Shown here: positions 1 to 7,316 of the stretch, one piece after another | Position numbering within the stretch: position 1 is the stretch's first letter | Layout: every line of letters begins with the position of its first letter | From: Oscillospiraceae bacterium | GTDB taxonomy: Bacteria; Bacillota; Clostridia; Oscillospirales; QAMX01 | Length of the DNA: 51,960 nt | Direction: 5' to 3' | Assembly: GCA_015067715.1 (NCBI GenBank) | Contig: SVLY01000015.1 | Coordinates: 1-51,960 of the forward strand | Program-made: the position numbers and the translations under genes | Notes under the pieces: model-generated | Told to the model about the DNA's origin: nothing | What the model saw: only the letters and a program-made list of their open reading frames with translations | The model's database searches: none

Positions 1-256
1 GGCGTCCCTACGGGCAAACAGATAAACCGCACACCGTAGGGCGGGGGCTTGCTCCCGCCGAAACGTTTGGGGATTCCCTGCAGGCAGAAAGGTTGACCAA
101 GAGCCGTAGGGGGCGAACTGCGTTCGCCTGTCTTGCGTATGCCTGTAAAGATAGGAGTACCCAAGGCTCCCTCTCCGAGGGAGCTGGATCGGCCAAAGGC
201 CGAGACTGAGGGAGTGAATGCACCGGCGTATCATCCCGTTTGCATCCCGGCAACAC
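1..256 (+). repeat. Composite repeat, copy 1 (about 250 bp)
   Basis: Nearly identical, with a few substitutions and about one indel, to 18228-18482 in the same orientation. The two copies therefore bracket the LytTR operon and the peptide cluster. Each contains, in order, the GCGGGGGCTTGCTCCCGC hairpin, the GGCGAACTGCGTTCGCC hairpin and the GGCTCCCTCTCCGAGGGAGC module. The first base of the window falls inside the repeat, so it may extend further left. Confidence 0.85.
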
Positions 257-906
257 CGTTTCACACATTCATCGCAGCAAAAAGCCCCCCTTGCCTAAAG
301 GGGGGGTAGGGGGGGATTCCGTGCCCTTTCCCGGCGGCATTGTGCCAAAGGAGACATTTACGGACGCCCCAGGAGGGGCGTCCCTACGTTTTATTTATTC
401 ATTCGTCCTCCATGCCCCCTCCGCCCCTTCGGGGCACCTCCCCCGAAAGGGGGAGGTTTATTTAGGGCGATTTAAAATCGCCCATACCTCAACTCTTCAC
501 TCTTCTCTGTGCTCTGTTCACTGTTCTCTAAATTCCAACGTGAGGGACGGTCGGCATTTCACACATTCGCCGCAGCAAAAAGCCCCCCTTGCCTAAAGGG
601 GGGGTAGGGGGGGATTCCGTAAGCCATTCCCGGCAACACCGTGCCAAAGGCAACGTTTGCGGGCGAACGCAGTTCGCCCCTACTTGCCAATGCACCATTG
701 TTCGATACCGTGCCGAAGGCAACCTTCACCTCATCCACCCCTCCGTGCCCCCTCCGCCCCTGCGGGGCACCTCCCCCGAAAGGGGGAGGTTTACAAGGCT
801 TCCCCTTGCAGGGGAAGCTGGATCGGCCAAAGGCCGAGACTGATGAGGTGGAGCTTGCGAAGACGCTGTTGTTCAACACCGTGCCAAAGGCAGCCTTCCC
901 CTCATC

Positions 907-928
907 CGCCACTGCGTGGCGTCTTTTT
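907..928 (+). terminator. Short hairpin plus T-run upstream of the LytTR operon
   Basis: CGCCAC (907-912), loop TGC and GTGGCG (916-921) form a 6-bp stem followed closely by a run of five T (924-928). It looks like an intrinsic terminator that closes the repeat region just before the promoter at 932. No gene reads into it inside the window. Confidence 0.45.
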
Positions 929-931
929 CCG

Positions 932-960
932 TTGCAAAAGAACTTCCGTTGTGATATAAT
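932..960 (+). promoter_or_regulatory. Sigma-A promoter of the LytTR/kinase/hydrolase operon
   Basis: TTGCAA at 932-937, exactly 17 bp, then TATAAT at 955-960. The sequence continues TCAAA after the -10 box. The predicted leader to the GTG start at 997 is about 30 nt. Two other promoters in this window (19258-19286 and 49019-49047) share the TTGCAA -35 and the TATAATCAAA -10 extension. Confidence 0.8.
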
Positions 961-996
961 CAAAACGACCAATATAGACATAAGGGAGGCGTGGCT

Positions 997-1701
997 GTGG
1001 AGCTGAAAATTGCCCTGTGCGACGATATTGCCGCCGAGGCCCGGGGGCTTTCGGAATTTGTTAAAGACTGGGCAGAGCAAAACGGCCACCTGGCTGTAAC
1101 TGAGCTCTTCCCCTCAGCAGAGAGCTTTTTGTTTGCCATTGAAGACCGGGATTTTGACGTTTTGCTTCTGGACATTGAAATGGGCGGTATGGACGGGGTT
1201 ACTCTGGCTAAAAAGCTCAGAGAACAAAAGCGCAAAATCGCAATAATCTTCGTCACCACCCACCGGGAGTTTTACGGCGAGGGCTACGAGGTGGACGCGC
1301 TTCACTACCTTATAAAGCCTGTGCAGAAGGAAAGGCTGTTTTCGGCGCTTTCCCGCGCCGCAGAAAAGCTCTCCGTCTCCGAGCCGCCCCTTATTCTGAG
1401 CTGTGAGGGTGAAACACTCAGACTGGAGAAAAGCGACCTGCTTTTTGCAGAGGCCCATCTGCACTATCTCTCCATCCACACCGAAAAAGCCGAGTACACG
1501 GTAAAAGAGAGCATCTCCGCCTTGGCAGAGCGCCTTGGCGACGGATTTTTCCGCTGTCACAGGAGCTATATCGTCTCCCTTGGGGCGATCACACGCATAA
1601 GCCGCACCTCCCTCACCCTCTGCGGCGGCCGCGAGCTTCCCCTTGCCCGGGGCAAATACGACGAGATAAACCGGGCGTATATCCGGCATTTCAGCAGATA
1701 G
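997..1701 (+). CDS. LytTR-family (AgrA/LytR type) response regulator
   Basis: A 234-residue two-component regulator. The N-terminal receiver domain has the acidic pocket (ALCDD near residue 7-10), the phospho-acceptor Asp in FDVLLLDIEMGGMDG, and the Thr and Lys of IIFVTTH and LIKP. The C-terminal third is a LytTR DNA-binding domain (EAHLHYLSIHT, FFRCHRSYIVSL, LPLARGKYDEI). The start is the GTG at 997, because AGGGAGG (983-989) lies 7 nt upstream of it; the in-frame GTG at 991 would sit only 1 nt after that site. The kinase gene begins 18 nt downstream, so this is a cognate pair. LytTR proteins typically bind paired 9-bp direct repeats 21 bp apart; such a pair occurs at 13843-13872. Family call is firm; targets are inferred. 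Confidence 0.93.
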   Translation: MELKIALCDDIAAEARGLSEFVKDWAEQNGHLAVTELFPSAESFLFAIEDRDFDVLLLDIEMGGMDGVTLAKKLREQKRKIAIIFVTTHREFYGEGYEVDALHYLIKPVQKERLFSALSRAAEKLSVSEPPLILSCEGETLRLEKSDLLFAEAHLHYLSIHTEKAEYTVKESISALAERLGDGFFRCHRSYIVSLGAITRISRTSLTLCGGRELPLARGKYDEINRAYIRHFSR

Positions 1702-1719
1702 AGAAAGGCGGCGAGACAA

Positions 1720-2367
1720 ATGCGAAAGAAAACCTATCTTCGGCTCGTTGAGGTCTCAACCGAGCAGTCCCAGCGCCACCTTCAGGAGGTTCGCAGTATC
1801 CACAGCGAAATGCGGGGCTTCAAGCACGATTTCCGCCACCATCTGCTGACCTTAAAGGGGCAGATCGAAGCCGGGCAGTACGGCCGGGCCATTGAATATA
1901 TCGACAGGCTGGACGGGGATCTCGCATCTCTGGACACCCTGCTTAAAACCGGAAACGTCTCGGCGGACGCCATACTCTCCGCAAAGATCTCTCAGGCAAA
2001 GGCTGAAAACATCTCCGTCAGCGTGAAAGCCACCGTGCCGGACGGGTTGAAGATCAACGACGTTGATCTGAGCATCGTTCTGGGCAACCTGCTGGACAAC
2101 GCCATCGAGGCCGCAAAAAACAGCCACGGAGATAAATTCATCCGCCTCTACATTGCCCCCAAGGGCAGTATGCTCTATTTTTCAATGCTGAACTCCTCCG
2201 GCAAAAAGCTGGTCAAAAAAGATGGGCTGTTCGCCTCTTCAAAAGACGGCTTCCACGGCTTTGGGCTGAAGCGTGCCAAAGCCATAATCGAAGACCACGG
2301 CGGCTGGATCAAATACAACAGCGAGGACGAGGCCTTTACAACGGAATTTCTCGTTCCGGTTCTTTAA
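1720..2367 (+). CDS. GHKL-type histidine kinase lacking a membrane sensor domain
   Basis: A 215-residue protein holding only the catalytic half of an AgrC-like kinase. The phospho-acceptor region is MRGFKHDFRHHLLTLKGQ (about residues 31-48). The ATPase domain has the N-box in VLGNLLDNAIEAAKNS and the G-box in GFHGFGLKRAKAIIEDHGG. Relatives usually carry five to seven membrane helices before the dimerisation helix; here there is none, and the protein starts with a short charged helix. The ATG at 1720 is preceded by AAAGGCGG. No frame upstream encodes a lost membrane part, because the regulator gene occupies that space. It is probably a soluble kinase or phosphatase sensing a cytoplasmic cue, or acting as a partner of another sensor. 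Confidence 0.88.
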   Translation: MRKKTYLRLVEVSTEQSQRHLQEVRSIHSEMRGFKHDFRHHLLTLKGQIEAGQYGRAIEYIDRLDGDLASLDTLLKTGNVSADAILSAKISQAKAENISVSVKATVPDGLKINDVDLSIVLGNLLDNAIEAAKNSHGDKFIRLYIAPKGSMLYFSMLNSSGKKLVKKDGLFASSKDGFHGFGLKRAKAIIEDHGGWIKYNSEDEAFTTEFLVPVL

Positions 2368-2392
2368 TTTTCAAACAATAAAAGAGGACCTT

Positions 2393-4840
2393 ATGAACAC
2401 AGTAAACCGCAGACTTAACGAAAACCTTGAAAATAAAAACGCCGACTACAATATGCCCTTTCTCTGGATGAAGGGCGAGGAAAGAGAGATCATCTCCCGG
2501 GAGCTTGAAAAGATCTGCGCCTGCGGAATCCGGGGCGTCTGTGTGGAATCCCGCCCACACGAGGAATTCTGCCGGGACAAATGGTGGCAGGATATGGAGC
2601 ATATCCTCACCGCCTGCGAGGGCATGGGCATGGACGTCTGGCTTCTTGACGACAAGCATTTTCCAACGGGCTACGCCGTTGGAGCTATAAACGAAAAATA
2701 CCCCCACCTTAAGAAAAAATGCATCGCCGAAAAGCACACCGACGTCCGCGGGCCGGTGAAGGGCGGCGCGGTCATACTTCCCACCCTCGACCCCGGCCAC
2801 AAGCTTATCGGAGTGGTCGCCGCAAAACGTCAGGACACCGCCGAAAACGAAAAGCTCTCCGGCGAGCTCATCGACCTTTCTGCCGACCTTTGCGACGGGC
2901 TTGTTTTCTGCGACCTGCCCGCCGGGCTCTGGCGGATATTTGCCTTCGTCACCCACACCGTTGGGGACGGTCACATGGACCCCCTTGACCCGAATTCCGT
3001 GGACGTTTTGATAAACGAGGTCTACGAGACCCACTACGCCCATTTTGCCCCACGTTTCGGCAAGACCTTCAAGGGCTTTTTCAGCGACGAGCCCTATATC
3101 AAAAACAGCACCTTCCTTGGCCTCCGTGGCGAAAACGCCGCCCACGACAGCGCATACCCCTGGAACGACCTTGTGGAAAAAGAGTTCAGCCAGGCTCTCG
3201 GCGCCGATTGGGTTCGGCTTTTGCCGGCAATATGGGGCTTTATTCCCGAAATCTCCCCCAAGGTCCGGCTTTGCTACATGGACGTTGTAACCCGGCTCTA
3301 CTCCACCCATTTTAACAAGCGGGTCTCCGACTGGTGCCACCGCCACGGCGTTGAGTACATAGGCCATATTATTGAAGACTTTGATATGCACTGCGGTTTT
3401 TCCTCCGGCGGCCACTATTTCCGCGCCCTTGACCACATGGACATGGCCGGTATAGACGTGGTTCTCTGCCAGATCGTCCCCGGAATGCAGGATCACCGAA
3501 TCTGCGTACCCTGCTGGTACAACTATGCCGACCCCAACTTTTTCAGCTTCGGCCTTGCAAAGCTGGCCTCCTCCCACGCCCACATCCAGCCCAGAATGAA
3601 GGGGCGCGCCATGTGCGAAATGTTCGGCGCTTACGGCTGGGCAGAGGGTACGAAGATGATGAAATGGCTCGTGGACCACATGACTGTCCGGGGCATAAAC
3701 CGCTTCGTGCCCCACGCCTTTTCCATGACCCGTGACGACCCCGACTGCCCTCCCCACTTTTACGCCAATGGGGAAAATCCCCAGTTCGAGGCCTTCGGGC
3801 TTCTCATGCAGTACGCCGACAGGCAGATACACCTTACCACCGCCGGAGAGCACGTCTGCGGCTCTGCGGTGCTCTACCACGCCGAGGCCGAATGGTCCGG
3901 CGGAGAGTATATGCATTTCCACCGCGTCGCCAGAGCTTTGGCCGAGGCTCAGCTTGAGTTCGACGTGATACCCATAGACTATCTTCTCTCTGCCACCGCC
4001 GAAAAGGGAAAGCTGAGAGTTAATTCCTGTATCTTTGACAGCCTCATCGTCCCGGAGAGCCAATATCTGCCCGAGGCCGCACTTGCAAAAATGGAAGAGC
4101 TTCGTCAAAAAGGCGTAAAGCTTTTCCGCGCCGGAGACGAAGTTCCCCTTGAGGCACTACCGGAGCTTGTGGCAAAAAATGCCGGACGGGATATCACCCT
4201 TGCCGCGCCCTTCCGCCATATGCGCTATTGCCACCGCACGGACGGAAAGGCTCACGTCTATATGCTCTTTAACGAGAGTGTGGACGAGACCTATTCCGGA
4301 AGAATAGACTTTTCCGCCGGGTCGGGCGAAATGACGGTCTACGACCCATGGGAAAACAGACTCACCTCCTGCCCGGACGGGGTCATCACCCTTGAACCCT
4401 ACGAGACGCGCTTCGTCCTCTTCGGCACGGATGCAACGGGCTCTCCCGCTCTCACAGCGGGCGAAAAATGCACCCCTGAGCTTTCATGGAGCTTTTCTGT
4501 CAACGGCGAGACCCACACAGAGCTTTTCAACCTGGCAAAAAAATACCCCCGCTTTGGCGGCACCGTGACCTATACCGCAGAGTTTTCCGGCTGTGCCGAT
4601 GCAAAGCTCCTCTCCCTTGGGTTCGTGGGCGAGACCGTTCAGGTGAGCCTCAACGGCCGCGACCTTGGCACACGCATCGCTCCCCCCTACCGCTTTGACG
4701 TTTCCGGGCTTCTCAGTGAAAAAAACACCCTCGTTGCCCGTGTGACCACCCACCTTGGGTACGCAAAAAGAGACTGGTTCTCCACCTATCTCTGCATGGA
4801 GCCCATGGGTCTGCTTGGGCCTGTTGAGCTGTACAAATAA
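2393..4840 (+). CDS. Large glycoside hydrolase, GH106-like TIM barrel with C-terminal sugar-binding sandwich
   Basis: An 815-residue enzyme without a signal peptide, so cytoplasmic. The N-terminal part resembles a TIM barrel of the alpha-L-rhamnosidase (GH106)-like superfamily: IRGVCVESRPHEEF, GMDVWLLDDKHFPTGYA, GFFSDEPYI (DE near residue 231) and YIGHIIEDF (near 323). The last 80 or so residues look like the GH2-type jelly-roll sugar-binding domain (VQVSLNGRDLG). The same motifs at the same spacing occur in the protein at 19328, so the two are paralogues. It lies 25 nt after the kinase gene with AAGAGGA before the ATG, so it is probably cotranscribed with the two-component system. Substrate and exact family are uncertain; a rhamnoside or related plant or host glycan is possible. 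Confidence 0.75.
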   Translation: MNTVNRRLNENLENKNADYNMPFLWMKGEEREIISRELEKICACGIRGVCVESRPHEEFCRDKWWQDMEHILTACEGMGMDVWLLDDKHFPTGYAVGAINEKYPHLKKKCIAEKHTDVRGPVKGGAVILPTLDPGHKLIGVVAAKRQDTAENEKLSGELIDLSADLCDGLVFCDLPAGLWRIFAFVTHTVGDGHMDPLDPNSVDVLINEVYETHYAHFAPRFGKTFKGFFSDEPYIKNSTFLGLRGENAAHDSAYPWNDLVEKEFSQALGADWVRLLPAIWGFIPEISPKVRLCYMDVVTRLYSTHFNKRVSDWCHRHGVEYIGHIIEDFDMHCGFSSGGHYFRALDHMDMAGIDVVLCQIVPGMQDHRICVPCWYNYADPNFFSFGLAKLASSHAHIQPRMKGRAMCEMFGAYGWAEGTKMMKWLVDHMTVRGINRFVPHAFSMTRDDPDCPPHFYANGENPQFEAFGLLMQYADRQIHLTTAGEHVCGSAVLYHAEAEWSGGEYMHFHRVARALAEAQLEFDVIPIDYLLSATAEKGKLRVNSCIFDSLIVPESQYLPEAALAKMEELRQKGVKLFRAGDEVPLEALPELVAKNAGRDITLAAPFRHMRYCHRTDGKAHVYMLFNESVDETYSGRIDFSAGSGEMTVYDPWENRLTSCPDGVITLEPYETRFVLFGTDATGSPALTAGEKCTPELSWSFSVNGETHTELFNLAKKYPRFGGTVTYTAEFSGCADAKLLSLGFVGETVQVSLNGRDLGTRIAPPYRFDVSGLLSEKNTLVARVTTHLGYAKRDWFSTYLCMEPMGLLGPVELYK

Positions 4841-4845
4841 ATTCC

Positions 4846-4896
4846 AAAAATGCCAATTCTGTATTTTTTTATTATAACACAGATTTGGCATTTTTT
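4846..4896 (+). terminator. Intrinsic terminator after the first glycoside hydrolase
   Basis: Left arm 4846-4862 and right arm 4879-4895 form a 17-bp stem with one mismatch, ending in a T-run. The arms begin AAAAATGCC and end GGCATTTTT, so the structure can terminate from either side. It separates the LytTR/hydrolase operon from the peptide cluster. Confidence 0.85.
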
Positions 4897-4962
4897 GTTT
4901 CACTGTATTTGGAACAGACAGATTATAGAGTGTCGCATTTTTCACATTTATTCATCTTGCCG

Positions 4963-4991
4963 TTGACACAAAGAAATTATCATGTTATAAC
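4963..4991 (+). promoter_or_regulatory. Promoter of the TetR-rSAM peptide cluster
   Basis: Consensus TTGACA (4963-4968), 17-bp spacer and TATAAC (4986-4991). An 8-bp palindrome GTTATAAC (4984-4991) covers the -10 box; it is short, but it is a possible contact for the TetR domain encoded immediately downstream. The leader to the ATG at 5022 is about 25 nt. Promoter call is strong; operator call is speculative. Confidence 0.8.
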
Positions 4992-5021
4992 TATTGTAAA
5001 GACTAGGATTGGAGAACCCCT

Positions 5022-6890
5022 ATGAAGCATGCTCCCTCTCAATTCACCGTTAACCAGCTAAAAACATCTCTGTCTGAATTAATGGAAGTAAAGGATTTTC
5101 ACACCATATCCGTAAACGAACTGTGTACGTCTGCTGGTATCAGCCGGTCAACGTTTTACCGCGATTTCAGCTCTGTAACTGATATCCGTGATATGCTGTT
5201 TGATGATTTTTGTTCACATGTGTTGACAATAAACGGGCATAAACTCCTTCCTTCTCAGTTTTCTGCACCAAAAGCCTCGCTACCTGTGTTTAACTATATA
5301 AAGACAAGACCAAATTATTTCCGGGCGTTACTGAAAAACACATCATCAAGACCGTTACTGCATCGCTACGCCCAACATATAATTGAGTTTTCCGGTTGTG
5401 AAACCGACAAATATTTTTTAGATCTCTTTATTTCTCTCACCTGTACCTGGTTGGATGCCGGTTGTTTCGAGTCCCCGAATGATATTGCCATTTTGTTTTC
5501 CAACCTTGCAAACACAATTCTGCGTGATAAAAAAAAGCTCCTGCAAAATACCGATCAATGCAGTAGATTTAAACCATCCATGTTTAATCATACTGTTACC
5601 AACGGAAATGATTTGATAATATTCAACTCCTATTCGGGAATTGACAACCTCTGTATTGTCCGCGCAGAAAACGTTTCCAAAGTCAGCAAATGGCTTGAAC
5701 CCCATTTTCTCGGAAGACCCAATGACCCTGATTTTGACAAACTGATCCACAGAGGCATATTTGTTTCAGAAGAGGTTGATGAGAAGCTTCGACGGGAAGA
5801 CCTTTTTGAAGAAATATGCGGAAACAGAAATCTGGCGCTGGTTATTTACCCCACAAATGACTGTAATTTCCGGTGTAAATACTGTGCATTAGACTTCTGC
5901 AAAGAAAACATAACCTCTCAGACCAAAAAAGGCATCATCGCATTTATCAGAAAAAATATACACAGATATGACAGCGTGATACTAAGCTGGTTCGGCGGAG
6001 AGCCCACACTCAGGATATCAGACATCAGGGAAATATCAGCAGAAGTAAAAAATATCTGTGCCATTGCAAGAAAGCCTTTTTCAGCTGCAATTACAACCAA
6101 CGGCTATCTTCTCTCTCCCAAGAATATGCAGACCCTTCTGGATTGCAATGTTTTCACCTACACAGTCACTATAGACGGTACCAAAGAGACCCACGATAAA
6201 CAACGTGTTCTTTCGGACGGGAGCGGAACATACAACACGATCATCAACAATCTGCTTTGGATAAAGAACAATATACACACAAATGCCCTCAACGTTATTA
6301 TCCGGACTAATATTACGAAAGAAATACTTGCACTGGAAAAGAAGTACTACCGTGAATTCGACAGAATGTTTGGAGACGACAGACGGTTTTCACTATTCGT
6401 CCGTCCGGCGGCAGATTGGGGCGGTGAAAGGGTAAAGGAAATGTACAGTTCGCTGATTCCATCCGACGAGCTGAGGGATGCTTATAAGCAACTGTTCTCC
6501 CACACAGGAAACCTGACCTTCTCAAGAAATATAGAAGATCTTGATATTGCCACTTCAACGTGTCCCGCTGTTTTTAAAAATAAATTCACCATAGGCGTTA
6601 ACGGAGACGTATACAAATGCGACGATGCCCACGAAAGCCTTAAAATCGGGCACCTGTTTGAAGACGGAAGGATGGAGTTAGAGAAAGACAAACGTTTACT
6701 GTGGGAAAGAGGTTACAGAAAAAATAAGCCTGAATGTGACAACTGCTTTTACAGTTGTTCCTGCTTTTTCGGTGTTTGCCCTAAAGCCGTCTTATTCGGC
6801 AAAGACGGGCACTGTATATCCAGCGACATAGAAATCGACGAGGTTATTCGATATGCCTCAAAACGTCTGACAGGAGTTGAAACGATATGA
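5022..6890 (+). CDS. TetR regulator fused to a radical SAM/SPASM peptide maturase (CcpM-like)
   Basis: One uninterrupted 622-residue frame containing two complete proteins. Residues 1 to about 175 are a TetR-family regulator: the helix-turn-helix is at about 29-49 (SVNELCTSAGISRSTFYRDF), followed by an all-helical ligand domain. Residues about 190-622 are a radical SAM peptide maturase. It has an N-terminal leader-binding-like segment (FNSYSGIDNL), the [4Fe-4S]-SAM motif CNFRCKYC with Cys281, 285 and 288, and the GGEP motif at 325-328. The SPASM-type auxiliary cluster domain has Cys514, 533, 572, 575, 579, 581, 586 and 598. Its stop overlaps the next gene by 4 nt (ATGA). Known maturases of this kind are about 430-470 residues without a DNA-binding domain. 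The fusion suggests that substrate or product binding is coupled to transcription. No sign of a sequencing frameshift. Confidence 0.9.
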   Translation: MKHAPSQFTVNQLKTSLSELMEVKDFHTISVNELCTSAGISRSTFYRDFSSVTDIRDMLFDDFCSHVLTINGHKLLPSQFSAPKASLPVFNYIKTRPNYFRALLKNTSSRPLLHRYAQHIIEFSGCETDKYFLDLFISLTCTWLDAGCFESPNDIAILFSNLANTILRDKKKLLQNTDQCSRFKPSMFNHTVTNGNDLIIFNSYSGIDNLCIVRAENVSKVSKWLEPHFLGRPNDPDFDKLIHRGIFVSEEVDEKLRREDLFEEICGNRNLALVIYPTNDCNFRCKYCALDFCKENITSQTKKGIIAFIRKNIHRYDSVILSWFGGEPTLRISDIREISAEVKNICAIARKPFSAAITTNGYLLSPKNMQTLLDCNVFTYTVTIDGTKETHDKQRVLSDGSGTYNTIINNLLWIKNNIHTNALNVIIRTNITKEILALEKKYYREFDRMFGDDRRFSLFVRPAADWGGERVKEMYSSLIPSDELRDAYKQLFSHTGNLTFSRNIEDLDIATSTCPAVFKNKFTIGVNGDVYKCDDAHESLKIGHLFEDGRMELEKDKRLLWERGYRKNKPECDNCFYSCSCFFGVCPKAVLFGKDGHCISSDIEIDEVIRYASKRLTGVETI

Positions 6891-7144
6891 CTTACGACAG
6901 GATCGTCTCTGTATTGGAAAATCTTGGGATATCGGTTGACCGTACCGACGAAGATATCGATCTTACCCAATACACTCTCAACTCCCTTGTATTTGTATCC
7001 TTCGTTGTAGAGGTGGAGCGCATCTTCGATATCACGCTTCCCGACTATTGCCTGATATTTGACAATTACAGATCTCTCCGCGGGTTCGCTGCAACGGTGG
7101 ATGAACTACTTTATGAAAAGGAGAAAGAAAGTGAAAAAGCTTAA
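6887..7144 (+). CDS. Acyl-carrier-related protein of the peptide maturation system
   Basis: An 85-residue acidic protein shaped like an acyl carrier protein. The motif TLNSLVFVSFVVEVE places Ser33 where the phosphopantetheine arm attaches in carrier proteins; the usual Asp before that Ser is Asn here. The rest (FDITLPDY, then a last helix) fits the four-helix carrier fold. Clostridial Cys-rich-peptide clusters with a CcpM-type radical SAM enzyme are described, as I recall, as carrying an 'acyl carrier-related' small protein; its role is not established. It overlaps the maturase stop by 4 nt and contains the ribosome binding site and first codons of the precursor gene. Fold assignment is good; whether it is really phosphopantetheinylated is unknown. 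Confidence 0.8.
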   Translation: MTYDRIVSVLENLGISVDRTDEDIDLTQYTLNSLVFVSFVVEVERIFDITLPDYCLIFDNYRSLRGFAATVDELLYEKEKESEKA

Positions 7145-7244
7145 AAAGCCCGCAAACAAGAAGCAGCGTTTTTCACACGTAGTCATGCACAGTAAGAGCG
7201 AAAAATGTTACTGTCCTGTCTACACCAAGTGCAACTACTGCTGA
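7131..7244 (+). CDS. Cys-rich RiPP precursor peptide (37 aa)
   Basis: A tiny gene easily missed by gene finders. The GTG at 7131 is preceded by AAGGAG (7117-7122) at 8-nt spacing, so I prefer it over the in-frame ATG at 7113. The product has a strongly basic leader (KKLKKPANKKQRF) and ends in CYCPVYTKCNYC, with Cys26, 28, 34 and 37. The leader resembles the MKKLGKK-type start that I recall for clostridial Cys-rich peptides matured by CcpM enzymes. It sits after the maturase and carrier genes and directly before a strong terminator-like palindrome. The likely core is the last 12 or so residues, crosslinked through Cys (for example thioether bonds) by the radical SAM enzyme; the chemistry is inference. 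Confidence 0.82.
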   Translation: MKKLKKPANKKQRFSHVVMHSKSEKCYCPVYTKCNYC

Positions 7245-7249
7245 ATACC

Positions 7250-7289
7250 TACCCTAAAAAGAGAGCATTAATGCTCTCTTTTTAGGGTA
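7250..7289 (+). terminator. Perfect 40-nt palindrome: terminator/attenuator after the precursor gene
   Basis: A perfectly self-complementary stretch centred between 7269 and 7270, with GAGAGCAT/ATGCTCTC as the inner stem followed by TTTTT. It begins 5 nt after the precursor stop. The protease gene follows with only about 27 nt to spare and no new promoter evident, so partial read-through is likely. This would yield much more precursor mRNA than protease and transporter mRNA, an arrangement common in RiPP operons. Confidence 0.85.
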
Positions 7290-7316
7290 AACAGCATCGA
7301 TTAAGGTTAAGTAAGC

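Larger units (their letters stand above)
1..930. repeat. Intergenic mosaic of hairpin repeat modules
   Basis: This 0.9-kb stretch holds no convincing gene. It is built from short palindromic modules that recur elsewhere in the window. One is a GTAGGG-bordered block around GCGGGGGCTTGCTCCCGCC (39-60). Another is a GGCTCCCTCTCCGAGGGAGC block with a GGATCGGCCAAAGGCCGAG tail (163-225). A third is a CCCCCTTGCCTAAAGGGGG block (264-322 and 559-622). A fourth is a CCCCCTCC..GGGGCAC..CCCCCGAAAGGGGGAGG block (408-462 and 744-793). Open frames across it on both strands have no ribosome binding site and simply read through the repeats. It resembles REP/MITE-like non-coding repeats; no transposase is present in the window. 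Confidence 0.85.

Noticed and set aside
240-960. Several 80-170-codon frames on both strands in the first kilobase
   Set aside because: They run through hairpin repeats, lack ribosome binding sites and recur wherever the repeats do.
2336-4108. Long minus-strand open frame opposite the first glycoside hydrolase
   Set aside because: It is a codon-bias shadow of the GC-rich plus-strand gene; no ribosome binding site and no domain signature, while the plus strand encodes clear hydrolase motifs.
5022-6890. Two separate genes (regulator, then maturase) with an internal start
   Set aside because: No stop codon between them and no good ribosome binding site with a start codon near the junction (about 5560-5600); the single frame is the simpler reading.
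7113-7130. Upstream ATG for the precursor peptide
   Set aside because: The ATG at 7113 lacks a ribosome binding site and precedes the AAGGAG that fits the GTG at 7131.
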